Source: Larimichthys crocea (lineage: Eukaryota; Chordata; Actinopteri; Sciaenidae). From it: a stretch of 64,000 nt of DNA. This document shows, piece after piece, positions 1 to 14,168 of the stretch. The notes beneath the pieces were generated by a model. That model was not told where the DNA came from and did no database searches. It was given only the letters and a program-made list of their open reading frames with translations. The stretch's first letter is position 1; the number at the start of each line of letters is the position of its first letter. A program made the translations under genes and the position numbers. The DNA lies in contig NC_040022.1 of the NCBI RefSeq assembly GCF_000972845.2, forward strand, positions 1,713,011-1,777,010, read 5' to 3'.

Positions 1-818
1 TCTTAATGTGTGACATGAACAACGATTGGCTCCATCTTCTCAGACAACATGCACATTCCTTTTGATCTTTTCCCACATGATCAGTACTCACATATGTGAT
101 ATGAGAATAGTTTATGCAAATGTTGCTGAGCTCTAAGTAACCCATTAGTGTCTCCAGCTTTCACCCTGCATGCTATACTGCTCATAAAGGCGCAATAACT
201 GATGATTTGTGTGTGTGTGTCCTGGAGTTTCTGCTGTGTGTGTGTGTGTGTCAAAATGCCAAGAAAGAAACATAACCCTCCTTCTAAATCAAGTTTCTCT
301 CAAAGGCTCGCTTAATTGCTGTGTTAACTCCTCATAAAACATTTGATTCAACCAACAGACGGAAACAAAATAAAACTCACCAAAAACATCTCTCTGTCTC
401 TCCGCTGTTCAAACAATCATCAGCTCTGGTTTGGTTGAAATAAACCTTTAATCCACAGAGTTAGATGTGAAAACATTCTGGCTCTACAGCTGTTTCTCCT
501 CTCACTCGTTCTTTGGCTCAGTTTGCTGTTGAGTGAGTGTCTCGCTGAGCAGCGGCTGTCACTTGTTCTTCAGAGGCAGACCATTAAATTAACAAAATAA
601 AATGACAATATATATTCGTCCAGATCGCCCAACCTTATTATAAACTAGAATTATCTCTTCAGTGCTGTGTTTGGTTTTTCTGCTGTGTGACTGTCTCTTT
701 GGGATCTGCTGTGTCTGCTGGCTGTGATGTATAATTCACATATAGCTCCATTATTCTGACCGCTGTACACTGTAAAAAGGTTGCTTTGTTGGAAATTTCC
801 TTGACGGAACCCTTGCAG
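1..818 (+). other. llgl1: Intronic sequence upstream of the first llgl1 exon seen
   Basis: No coding exon could be recognised here. The first llgl1 exon begins after a CAG acceptor at 816-818 in a phase that needs two bases from an upstream exon, so this stretch should be the 3' part of an llgl1 intron. The roughly 59 N-terminal residues known from LLGL1 proteins are missing and must lie before position 1. It holds a short TG tract near 208-250 and nothing else I recognise. Confidence 0.75.
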
Positions 819-3412
819 CTACGGTGCCCCCGGTGTGGAGTTCACAGGACTACACAAAGACACCACCGCTGTCACACAAATCCACTTCCTGCCTGGACAG
901 GTAAGCTCCAAGCCACTTATTATCTGAATGCAAAGACCCCTTTGGTGACGAGAGTTCTCTCCAAAGTGATGTTAATATTTGAATATTTGCTCTATGATAG
1001 GGCCGCCTGTTGTCGCTGCTAGATGACAACACAATTCACCTGTGGGAGCTGGTGGCTGGCGTGCCTAGAGAGGTGGGCGGGGTTAAGAGAGAGGGAGTGG
1101 TCTGTCTACAGGAAGTGAGCAGCTACACCCTTCCAGGAAGACCCGGCATTGAGAGCTGCAGGTACATTAGAGCCCGTTAATACTATTTTAGAACTTCATT
1201 TATGTTCTTTTGTTTTTAAAGGTACAATTCTTCATTATTGTACTTTTTATGGCTGGCATAAATGTATTTGCACTCTATATATTGTAGTTTGTAGTTGCTG
1301 GTCACTGGAAAACGTTGTGATCATGCACAGTGTATAATTGATGCCCTGTTCCTTACTAAAATGAATGTCAGCCTCACGCTCCTTTCTCCTCCTCCTCTTC
1401 TTCTTCTCAGTGCCACCCGGGTAACTGTCCTCCTCTTGCTAAGGTCATGTGACCTCCTCTGCATTGGAACAGAGGGAGGAGGCGTGTACTTCCTGGAGTT
1501 GCCCCACCTTTCACTGAAGGACAGCCAGACGCTGCTCCAGGATCAGGTCACACAGAGGTGAGACTATCGTATAAATGACTTCACAGAATGAAAACGTCAA
1601 CGAATTATTAAAAAAATGTAAATTAAATAAAATATGAAGCCAGTTAGGATTTATCTAGTAAATTCATTTTATGTAGTTTCTCCGCTTCTTTGCCTAAAAC
1701 TCCTGACTCAGTCTTCATTCCCTGCTCTTCATCCCTGTCACAGTATGTCTCCCTTTAAACACTCGAGTTTCCTCCACTCACAGCTCCAGCTGAGCAGGTC
1801 GGACGCACACACATAGATGCAGGAACAAATATGCCTCTTGACCCTGGCAGCAGCAGCAGGCAGGTCAGGGTCATGCGGTTCAGGGACCATGAGAACAGCC
1901 AGTTCTTCTGAACACTGGAAAGTAGAGGAAAGGGAGCAAGAGACATCGCACACTGTAAAACTGAAAAATGATATCCTCTGTGAAACTTGTCAAGTTGTAA
2001 TAAGTAATACACGTTTTTGGATTTGTGAGTGAGGAGCACTGGATCATACGAAGATAATGGCGTTGTTAAATTAAAATCGGCACAGAGCTGAGATGTTGAG
2101 ACATCTCTTCTGGGACATTGTTGCATTGGATATGTGCAGTAATCTGTAAATCAGATGTTTTGGGGTGGGTGTGGGCTGGGTGGAAGAGATGAAATACAGT
2201 GCAGTACAATAAATAGCGACAGCATGCTGTAAATATCAGTGAAGTTGAGCTCATGAAGCAACAACTTCCTGGGCTTTTTTTTTTTTGTGTTGACAATCAA
2301 TTGCAAAAATGGGAACTTCTTCTTTATTGATGCTAATTCCTAATACTTTTAGGACGCTTAATATTACCTAAATAAGACTCTAAGTCACATAGTTGGTGGC
2401 TGTAAAGGGCCTGAAAGTTCCAACACTTGTGGTTGTTTCACGTGAAATCACCGTAGGATATTGATGTTTTTGTCTGCACTCTGCAAGTTTGAAGTGAGCA
2501 TGGATCAGTTGGATTTGATTTAACCATTGCAGAACTGTTTGCTTCTGTCAGTCAAATGTGGTCAATCTACATCCACACAGACCTGAAGAAAAAGAGTTTT
2601 ATGAATTAATTTATGGGTTTAGTTTTGTCCGTCCATGTCCTTCCACTTATCCAGGGTCAGGTCATGGTGGCAGCAGGTTAAGCAGGGCGTTTCCCTACAA
2701 ATATTACATTTGATCGTTGCTTATCTAGGTATGAACATTAAATGTAATAACACAAACTTAAGTTTTCAGGGCCTTTAAAATCTGGCTACTTGGTAGTCAA
2801 CTTAATGACTCAATTAACTGCTATTGTAATGAAACTCACTGTGTAAGTAACTATCTCCGTACAGGACTATTGTAATGTGTAGTGTTTCTGTTCTTTTGTC
2901 CAGCCCCTCAACAATCATGCAGTGGTGTGCAGTGTTCATTGGTGAGCACAGACACAGATCTTCAGGACAAACTGCAGTGTCGTGTATATTAACGTGATGA
3001 AGACACAAAATAATCTGTGAGCAACAAACGTGCCGTTGTTTTTTTTTTTTTTTTGGTTTTGTTTTTGAAGCACATACCAGACAGTAATTTCTTTATTTTT
3101 TATGCTGCCGTCTTCTTCTCCACATTCCTGTGTTGATGCACTGGCAGAGTATCACAGAGCTTCTGTTGTGTTTCCTTTTCATTCCTCTGTGTGACTGTCT
3201 GACTGGTTGGCCAAACCCCTCATTAAGCAGGCTTGTTTAGGGAAGTGGGCAGAACTGAGGCCTAACGAGGGCCCTGATAAGACCTGTGAGTTTGTGAGTG
3301 ATTTGTATGGTGTGTGCGCAAAGGAGAGGAGCTTTTAGACAGTGAGGCTTTGTACTGGCTGCCAAAACACAGTGTTCCGGTTGGGGAAGTGTTTCAGCTG
3401 AATGTCCAACGT

Positions 3413-3469
<57 letters not shown>

Positions 3470-3961
3470 GAGTGAGAGGCTCATCACTGGGACTCTGTAG
3501 CAGGATGCTGGATTCCCTAAAAATACTTGCGAACGGAGAGACGGACACAATGGAATGCTTTGTTGGGAATGTTTCTGCCTCTGTGCTTCCGGAGAGGATC
3601 TTCCTCAATGGCCGCTACAAAACCAGTCAGAAGTGTGTGTGTGTGTGTCACACAGGATGACTATCTATTTTGCAATGATCTTTCGCTGCCCCTCATCCCC
3701 AGCAGAGTGCACAGAAAGTTGCATTGCCCTCTTTTCCGTTCGTTGTTTGTTTGTTTATTTTCTATTTCTCTCTCGCTCTTTCTCTCAGCTGTTTCGTCTC
3801 CTCCTTTCTTCTTCTTCTCCCCCTCTTTTTCCCATCTTTCTCTGAGGGAATCCTCTGACATCTCGAGGGTGTGTCCTGCTCCACATTCCTCTGCTGCCTC
3901 AGAGGAATGTCTAGTTCACAAGCTCCAGCAGCTCAGCTCCGGCTTGATGTTTATTTCACTC

Positions 3962-3996
<35 letters not shown>

Positions 3997-6900
3997 GGAA
4001 GAGCAGCCTGTGGTTGTATTAAGAGTTTATACAGATGGTTTCAGCTCGCTGTTGATTATAATATACATAAATTTTAACACTTTTGCTTTGGGTTGGTTTG
4101 GTGCAAAATACAGTCTCAGCAGTCCTCATGTTTTTTTTCTTTTTTTAACACGTTCTGTGTTTAAAGGTCTACCTACTACGTTTGTCATCACATGACCTAT
4201 GATCAAAAAGGATATTCACATCTGGAGTTTATGACTGTGTGTCCACCTTTAAATCTTTCGGTGTTAATTATTTTATCCCCCATCAAAATGACAATTATTT
4301 AACCTCATTTTGACCTGGATACGTGTAATTCATAGCATGCTGGGTTACAGACAGGCTACAGATGTGGGATAATGGCTAATGGTTTTGTCTTCCCAGCCTG
4401 CCAGATGATTACAGATGTGGGAAATCTCTGGGGCCAGTTGAATCTCTTCAGGAACATCCACAGCAGCCAGGGAAGATTCTGATTGGCTACAGCCGGGGCC
4501 TGGTGGTCCTATGGGATCTGAGCACTCGTCATGCTGAGCAACTCTTCCTGGGCAAACAGGTATGTAGTTTACAGAGCAGATCTCAGTTTCTTCTTACTGA
4601 TGATGATTAATCATTTCACGCTGTGTTGAGCTGTAATTCTTCTGCTATCCAACCTGGTCTGATGGCTTAATATGTGTGTGTTTGTGTGTGTGTGAACCCC
4701 CCTGCAGCAGCTGGAGAGTCTGGTGTGGGAACGATCTGGAAACTTGTTTGTCAGTTCCCATAATGACGGGGGCTATTCTGTGTGGGCTGTCACTAATGGT
4801 GACACCTACAATCACCAACCAGTCTCCTCCACCATCCCATATGGTGAGAAATGCATACATCACCCACACGTATACACACACACCCTTTTGTGTGTCCCCA
4901 GCTAATGTCTGTTTGAGGCATGTTTAAGCGCACTGTCATTCAGGTCTGGTGGAGGTGGGGGGGTCTCGTCCACAAAGACCAACGTCCAGTGACTGACACT
5001 GGCTTAATGAATGACTGCTGACATGTTGTGACTCACAGTGACTCGTTTTTATGGTGAGAATTAGCGTGACGGTGACTGTGATCCAGAATATTTGTGGGGC
5101 GTTTGAAGCTTTAAACACTTCTGCATTTGATTTTTTTCCCCTCTTTTTAGTCTAAAACGTCACTGTTCATGGTTGTCTCTCTCAGGTCCATTTCCCTGTA
5201 AGGCCATCAACAAGATCCTGTGGAGGACAACACAGACAGGGTGAGTCCTTTTTGATTTTTGCATTTAGACGACGGCCCTTTGGATCACAGTGCTACTAAA
5301 TCTTTACTTGTGTTTTTGTTTCATTATATGCAAGACTCTTTTTTTAAACTTCTTTTACACATCTTATATGTACATATATTGTACATTTTTTAAAACATGA
5401 AACACGGGAAAATGACCCAAAAAACGAAACAACAGTAACCGTATAACTCTGTGTTCTCAATAACCAGTCTGGGGCTTATCCTGTTAAAATGGTTTATTAA
5501 AGGTTGACATAATAAATAGGATATATTCATATTTCCTCTCAGTGAGGAAAAATGTGCTACCGATTCAACAAAATCAACACAATTAATCTCCGTGCTGACA
5601 CTGTTATAAAACATATTGCCAACTCTGTGATAACTGATTTCACTCCAGACAGAATTGGGTCTGGTTTGAGTTGTTTTACTTTGGAATGTTTGAGTCTGAT
5701 AATTAGCAACACCTGAGCAGCAAAATATGCACGCTAATATTTACATGCTAATATTTATTGCTAAAAGTCAATAAATTAGTTCATAACTATCAGTTATTGG
5801 AAACAATTAAATTAAACTAAATTTCACTCAGATTTTAGCGTAATTGAATTTTAATTCTTTTTAAAATAGTCCAAGAATTAAAAAAAGTAATTCTGCCTAA
5901 TTATATCAGAAACACTCTATGTTCTTTTAGATGACAGATTAAAAACATTTTTCTGTGTGTCTTGGTCCAGTTCTCCAATGTTGTTGTACAGCGGTGGGAT
6001 GCCCAGAGCCAGCTATGGTGACCGCCACTGTCTGACCATCCAACAAGACAAAGACCACGTCACTCTGGACTTCACGTCCCGAGTCATTGACTTCTTCACT
6101 GTCCACAGCATAGAGCACGAGCAAGGTGAGGAGTTGGCCAGCATTAATGTTATCTATCTATCTGTGGATTTCTATGTTTTTCTTCTTCTGATTCAAGAAT
6201 TAACTTATTTGTAAGAAAAGTGTAATATGGTCTAAATGTTGTCTCCTTCTTGCAGAGTTCGACGAACCATCTGCCCTGGTAGTGTTACTGGAAGAGGAGC
6301 TGGTTGTGATTGACCTCCAGACTCCCGGGTGGCCCTCTCTGCCCACTCCTTACCTGGCTCCTCTCCACTCCTCAGCGATCACCTGCTCCTTCCACATCTC
6401 CAGCGTCCCTCCTAAGCTCTGGGAGAGGCTGGTGAATGCTGGCAAAGCGCAGCAGGGCCGACAACACGCACACGGGGTGAGAAGCACGCTGCGATTTGTA
6501 GAGATCAGTTTGATGAAATTCTTTATTTCATAGCATAGTTTGTACTTTTATTTATATATCAACATAGTAACATGAAAGAGAACACACACAGGACTATCTC
6601 ACAGTCGCACACACACACCACATCTGCTAGAAGTAGAGAGATCAAATATTAACTGCCAGACAAAATAAGAAATCTATAAACTAAAAATGAAGCAAAGAAG
6701 TAATCGATCTGAGTGAGTGTTTCTCTTTAGAAACTCTAGCCACACATTTGGTTTTTGTTTCCCCAGATGTTCTTTGTTGGCATCATCAAAAAACATCCCA
6801 CTGAATCTTTTTCTGTCCTCTGTATTAGAATTTATTTTACTGGTGGACAGCAGTGGCTGTTTGCAGGACGCTTTGACGGGCGTATTGTTCTGTAAATTGG

Positions 6901-7638
6901 TTGTATCAAAGCTGCTTAACCTGAGAACACCTTAAACAGATTATGATCAACAGCCAGGCTGCTCATGCTTTAAATGTAATCAACACTAATCAGTGTATAT
7001 ACTATCAAAACAACCGTACAGACTATTGACAAGTAGATATTAGGTGTCATATCAAGTGTCAGCTGCTGCCTTTGTATATAGTACAACTGGGTAATAAGTG
7101 AAGTTTGTAAATTGATTCAAGTAAAGGATATTGCATTTTAATGGATGTTATTACTCATGCTACTCGTGCAGCTGAGCTCACAGGCTGGCAGCAAAACAGC
7201 TCAGAGGAAACAGGCCGAGTGTGACCCATCAGCCTGCTGGTAGTGTGATAACTTTAAGAGCAGGTGTAGGCATTTAAAGGCTTTGCAAAGGCTTTGTAGC
7301 TTGGATCAGCTGTTTGATCAGTGGCAGATTAGACAAACACACACACACACACACACACACACAGCTGTTAAGCTCGTAAATCATCTCTGTCTGAGCGAGG
7401 CCAGACCAGAGGTGCTGACACTGTAACAGTGCAAACCTGTGTGTACACATTCTCACCCATAAGAGTATTCCTGTGAGGCAAAAGCAGTCAATTTTCACCT
7501 CTGATACAATGGAATAAGATTGCAGCAGCTTTTCTCCAATCTTTTGTCTTCTTTGTGCAGAGTTGGCCCATATGTGGAGGGAAAAACCTGGCACCTCCAC
7601 CCAAACAACAAGAGCTGCTATTGACGGGGTATCTGCAT

Positions 7639-7676
<38 letters not shown>

Positions 7677-8829
7677 ACATATATATCTAAACAATCACAG
7701 GCTGCGTCCATACAGCAGCAGGTGGATCCAGTTTTCATTGTTCTTTCATAGCTCAAACCTGGCACAAATCTGCTGCTTTCTAAGTAAAATAACTCAAAGC
7801 TGCATTAGGATGTTTTTTTTTTCTTTCTTTTCTGATGTGAACCACATGGTTATCCTGCACAAAACTGGATCTGCTTGTGACTTGTCCTGAAAAGTCTGAA
7901 GCCAGAATTTCTCGGCATTACCACAGCAGCAAGGAAACCCTGTGACAGTTGGCAGATTTCTGCCAACTACAGATGTTTGGCAGAGCTAGCATTGGCATAG
8001 AGCAGCACAGTGAGAAACTACTGCGTAAAAGGAAGTGAAACAGCTGGATGGATGGAGTGGAATTTGGGGAGACACCACGGTGTAAACGAAACTCAAAAAG
8101 ACAAGTTAACTGAAAATTGAGCAAAAACCAGGAGGAGAATTCATTTTGATATTCCTTTGTAGTGTCTTTGGCCATGCTAGTGATATTTAGATTGAAATAC
8201 CTTGACAACGGCTGGATGGATTGCAATATCTTGGCACAGATATTCATGTTCCTCAGAGGATAAATTGTAAATTTATTAGATGCACCTAATGCAGTCTAAT
8301 GCAACAATAGTTTTTTTTGTATTAGGAACACCCTTCAACACCTCATTGATTTAGAAACTGAACATTATTTACTATAGGATTATAGTTTTTAATTGCATTA
8401 AGTGTGGCTAATTGTACCTTGTAATTAGCAGCTCTCTGTCTGTCTCTTAAAATGTCAGCATCCCACTTGCACATGCACAAATACCTGCACAATCTCAGTT
8501 GATTTGTGCTGAAACATTGTATTTGTGTGGAAATATTTCCTTTTTTAAATCTTGGTTTGTGTTTTTCAGACATGAAGATGGCACCGTGCGCTTCTGGGAC
8601 GCATCAGGTGTTGCTCTTACTCCGCTGTACAAACTCGGCACGGCCAACGTCTTCCACACTGACTGTGACCCTAGCGACGATCCTCAGGACCCTAACGACG
8701 ACCCCGACATGCAGCAGGAGGAGGAATGGCCTCCTTTTAGGAAGGTGAGAACTGAGGAGGCGAGTTAAGAGTAACAGTCCGTCCTCTAGAGACCAGGCAC
8801 AGGGTCTTATTTTACAGGCTGTGGGAATA

Positions 8830-8909
<80 letters not shown>

Positions 8910-11900
8910 CACTCAGTCCTGTTACAGTACATCTGTGGCCTAATTTTTTTCATCTGGTTGTTTTCATGTGTTCAGTTTTTCAGACAGACCCACCCCATTG
9001 TTCCTGCTATTAAAACTTGACTGTGAAGGAACCGCAGTCTGATTCTGTTTTAATAGACTCTTTATTTATTTTTTTTACATGTAAATGAACTGATTCAGCA
9101 TCAGGAGGCAGAATTTCACATCAAGCGAGTCTTGACAGAGTGATTCTTCTTTGGTAGAATGCTGACTGTGAATAGAGATGGGTCACGAAGGGAAACGCTC
9201 GATGAATATTTAAATCAGCTGGATGTCAAAGATAAGCTGGCATCAACAATGAATAAAAAAAGTAGAAGTTTATCCAAAGTGATGGATTTAAGAGTGAAAA
9301 ATTGATTAAATTAGCCCATTTTCAACTCCTACTCTTCTTTTCTTCCTATTCACTTTCTCGCTCCCCCCACCTTTCCTCATGTCTCCTGTGGTAACAGAGC
9401 TGCATGTTCAGGAATGTGGCCCTCATATGGGATGAAGAGCCTTTCCCTTTTTTTTTCTTAGTAATGAAAACCAGACCCATCAGCCCACTCTTTCTTTGTA
9501 TGTATGTGTGTGTGTGTTAGTGACCAACTTCTCCTACTCCTTGTTTTGCCAAGACACAGCTCCCATGTGAGAAGGATTTCTATTGGAATTCCTACTGTGT
9601 GTGAGAGACAGATTAATGCACATGTTTTGCTGAGTGGGGAAAAGGGGGGATCTTCCTGGCTATTGGTGGAGAATAGAGGAAGGAGGGAAGCTTCAGAGGG
9701 CTATTTTGACATCGCTCTGCCACAAATTAATTTGCTTGTGGTCTGGTCAGAACAACAATTTAGATTTATGAGATAAAACTTAAGAAGAAAACACCGATGG
9801 GGACTGACATTGTCCACAAACTGCTAGCCCTACCTGCATAGAGTGTCTTTGCATTTATGCTACTGATATCCGTTTACATATGTGTGTGTGTATAGGTGGG
9901 CTGTTTTGACCCGTACAGCGACGACCCAAGGCTGGGCATCCAGAAGATCAGTCTATGCAAATATAGCAACAAGCTGGTGGTGGCTGGGACTGCTGGACAG
10001 GTAAATGTTACACACACATGCAGATATATTGAGCTCTGTCAAACACATTATTTGTGGCCGTTTTCTGTGCCTTCATTGGATAGGACAACTGTAAAGAGAC
10101 AAGAAAGTGGGTAGAGAGTGGGGATGTCATGCAGCACAGGGCTACAGGCTGGGATTTAACCTAGGTGTGGTAACGACTCAGCCTTTTGTATATGCAAACA
10201 AGACATGGAGCTACTGACTGTCTATATTTTTTAAACATAGTCATTTAAAGGTCCCGTTTGTAGATACATTCTTTTTATGTTAATGAAATAACCTCGTGTT
10301 GAATTTTCTGTGGATGAAATGAGCCTAACTGATTAACTTGGCAGCCATCACACTTAACAGCTGCTCTGCTGTGATGTAGCTGCACTAAGTGGATGTACTT
10401 TATTATTGTAACAAGACCATATATCTGTCTCTGCATGGATTTGTTATGGACAGTTTAACCAGAAGGCCAGTGTCTTAATTTTTAATGTTCCTGCTTCCTT
10501 TCCTGTAAACTGTACCTCATGATCACATGGTATGACTAAAGGACAACAAATCCTAATTAAACAATGGAAGGACACTCTTCAGAATGATCATCATTACAAA
10601 AGTTGCAGATCATAGAGTTTTTATCTCCGAATGACCATAGCGAAACTACAAATAGCGTGCCTCTGCTTTTGGTTTTCATACAACAAATACTTTCCAGTTT
10701 ATCACATGACATCATACTCATATTCTCCCCACAACAAAAAACAAATGGTTAGGCTGAACAAGTAAAATCAACATGCTGACAGTTTTGCTGATCTTGCTTT
10801 CTTGTAGGTTGGTTTGAAGATGCTGAAGTGATGAAGTCACTGGGTTAAAGTTAACAGAGCTTACTCACTCGTGTGCTCAGCAAATTTCACAACACTCAGC
10901 CTTAGATTACGAGATATCTTCAACGTTGACATTTTGGCTGAGGGTGACAACAAATTTCATGACACTCTCTCCTTTGATATTTCTGTGTAAGTGGAAGTCT
11001 TGGCTTGACAGTGGTGCCAGAGGAAAGGTCTGAAAACATCTTCTGGGGATCATGAATATGGATGAAAACCATGAATATTCATACCAAATGAAAGCTAATC
11101 TTTTTCGTGCACTGCAGCACATTTAGAAAAATCACGTAGCTTCTTCCTGGTAAGTGAATATTCAGACTGAGCTGTGCACAGAGCAAAAAGTGCAACTTGC
11201 AGATAATGAAATGCTCAACTCTGATGGAAGCGCCCCAACTGATGATAAACTAGCTACGAATCATACTTTTATTAGCTCTTACTAAGCCGTTGGCCCACTT
11301 TTCCAAACTGCTGCTTATTTAAAATGGATTTGATGTTATGAGATGCCTGTTATGCGGCTGACATTTTCAGTGCACCCAGCCTTCAGCTTTTTGTAGAAGA
11401 TGAGCTCTTTTATGTGCTAATAATTTGAAAAACTGGGTCATACAAGAAAAGTGCATTTCTGTACTCCCAGTTGTGATGTCCTACTGTCGGATGTTTCACA
11501 AAAACATCCATCAGCACTAACATCTGCTACAGATTTCTCTTGTTTTCTTGGACACTTAAAGATAAAAATAATAAAATGATGTCTTCACTTCCTCCGTCTC
11601 TCCAGGTAATTGTTCTGGGTTTGAGCGACGAGCGTTCAGACCACTTGGTGGACGTGTCGGTGGTCGATCTGCTGCAGGACAGAGAGGGTTTCACCTGGAA
11701 GGGCCATGACAGGCTGGAGCCGCGCCTTAAACCTGCACCCTTCCCTCCTGGCTTTCAGCCGCTGGTCCTGGTGCAGTGCTTGCCCCCGGCCTCTGTCACC
11801 GCAGTGGCGCTGCATGCTGAATGGAACCTGATCTCCTTCGGGACGAGTCATGGATTTGGCCTGTTTGACTACCACAGACGAAATGCTGTGCTGGCCAGGT

Positions 11901-14128
11901 TGTTATTTTGTTTATACATTGGGAATATTTAGTATATAAAATCCCTGCTACTCCTCATTTTCTTCTTGTCTTGTCTTGTCTTCCCTTTATTTTTGATTCA
12001 AGAGAGTCTCAATGAAATATGAAAAATATTTAGATTTGAAAAATGTAACCTTTCCTCACAATTATAGCACAGTTGTGCCAGTTAAAACAGGAAAAGACAA
12101 GTCAGACTCACAAAGCATGACCTTACAGCTCTTTATGTTCTCCTAGGTGTACCCTGCACCCTAATGACTCCCTGGCGATGGAGGGCCCCCTGTCAAGAGT
12201 CAAGTCCTTGAAAAAGTCCTTACGACAAAGTTTCAGGCGCATCCGCAAGAGCAGAGTGTCGGGGAAGAAACGTACCATCACCACACCCACCAGCAAGGTA
12301 AGTCAGTGTGATCTTTTTGTAGTAAAAACATCATCCAGACAGAAATAAGTTCTGCATTGTGTTGTGTGCAGGTCCAGGAGGCCAACGCTGCCCTAGCTGA
12401 GCAGGAGGATGTGGCTCCGGTACAGCGAAGGATTGAACCTCGGTCAGCAGACGACTCGCTGTCTGGAGTGGTCCGATGTCTCTGCTTCGCCGACACGTTC
12501 CTACGTGACGGTGTGTTTTACTGCCTGTAACAATAAAGCTTAAATCAAACATATTTCCACAGCACTAACTATGTGTTGTATTTCTCTATCCACCAGGTAC
12601 ACACCACGGCCCCACACTATGGGCGGGCACCAACTCAGGCAGTGTCTATGCCTATGCTCTGGAGGTGCCTGGCGTGGGCTCGGGGCGCGTGTGCGAGCGT
12701 GGCGGAGCGGGCGAGGGCAGCGTGTGTGTGGAGGCGGTGTTGGGTAAAGAGATCCAACTGATGCACAGAGCCCCCGTGGTGTCGATCTGTGTGTTGGACG
12801 GCCGAGGGAAGCCGCTACCGGACCCATACGAAGCCTCCCAGGACCTCGCCATCGCTCCGGATATGACCAATGCTCACTCTGTCCTCATTGCCTCAGAGGA
12901 ACAGCTAAAGGTAATTCACTATAAAAAGTTAGAACTGGACTCCAGAGGCTGTCGAAGACTGATGATGTTACAGATCTAAATCCAGTCTTCCCGCTCTGCT
13001 CTCTCTCTAGGTATTCTCTCTCCCCAAAGTGAGCGCTAAGACCAAGTTCAAGCTGACGGCGCATGAAGGCTGTCGAGTGAGGAAGGTGGCCCTGGTGGTC
13101 TTCAGCTCCACAGCCCAGGAGGACTACAGTGAACACACACTGGTCTGTCTGACCAACCTGGGCGACATGCACCTCTTTAACATACCTGGCCTTCGACCTC
13201 AGGTAGAGTTTGGGTGACTGTGTGCAAGGAAGTGTTAGGAAACATCTAACGTGGGCATCGAGTGTATTCGAAGTGGCAATTTGATTTATTTTACTGACCT
13301 TTAACATCTGTGTTGTGCGTCTTTAGGTGCGCTACGACTGCATCCGTAAAGAAGACATCAGCGGCATTGCATCCTGCGTCTTCACCAAGAACGGACAAGG
13401 TGAGGAAAACGCTTTTAATGAAAATTTGGTGAAAATCAAACAGTAAAAATCTCTTATTAAGGCCATTAAAAGTCACAGCGGGTCAGAAAGTGTTAAAAGT
13501 TTGTTTATTTTTCCACACAGGGTTTTACCTGATCTCTCCGTCAGAGTACGAGAGGTTCTCCCTGTCTGCCAAAGTCCTCACTGAACCACTCTGCTCTGTT
13601 CAGCTGGACCGACCACTAGAGCCTACACCTGCCAGGTAACACAGGCAACCTTTTTACCTTTTTATTAGGGCACGCATCTTACGTTCATCAAACTTTTCCG
13701 CACTGACGTGAACTTTAGCAGATCTCTGTTTGGCAAAATTTGGTCCTAGAAAACCTAAAAAGTAGTAGTAAATCATTTCTTAACCTGTTATTAGATAATG
13801 GAATAATCAGCCTGTAATGTCTCTTGTATTTGCTAATAATTTATGCGACCCACTGTAAGCCTATCACGGACTGTTGGTGGTCCCTGGACCCCACATTGAA
13901 AAACCACTAAACCTACTGTTCGTAATGCCGTCTCTTGTGTTACCACCAGCCCGAGGCACTCATGTGAAACCATAAAAATGATACTTTTACAGTTATTGCT
14001 TTATTATTGCTCCATCCACTGCCAAAGCAAATGGTGCATGCTCATGTGTCTCCTCAGCGATGGGACGACGACGCAGCCGCAGGCCAACGGAACCCACAAG
14101 AACCAGATGGGTCAGGCTGAGGGTAGGT

Positions 14129-14168
<40 letters not shown>

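Noticed and set aside
3527..4195. 222-codon open frame on the plus strand
   Set aside because: It consists of intron sequence with pyrimidine tracts and a TTG microsatellite giving poly-Leu. It lies inside an llgl1 intron and has no domain.
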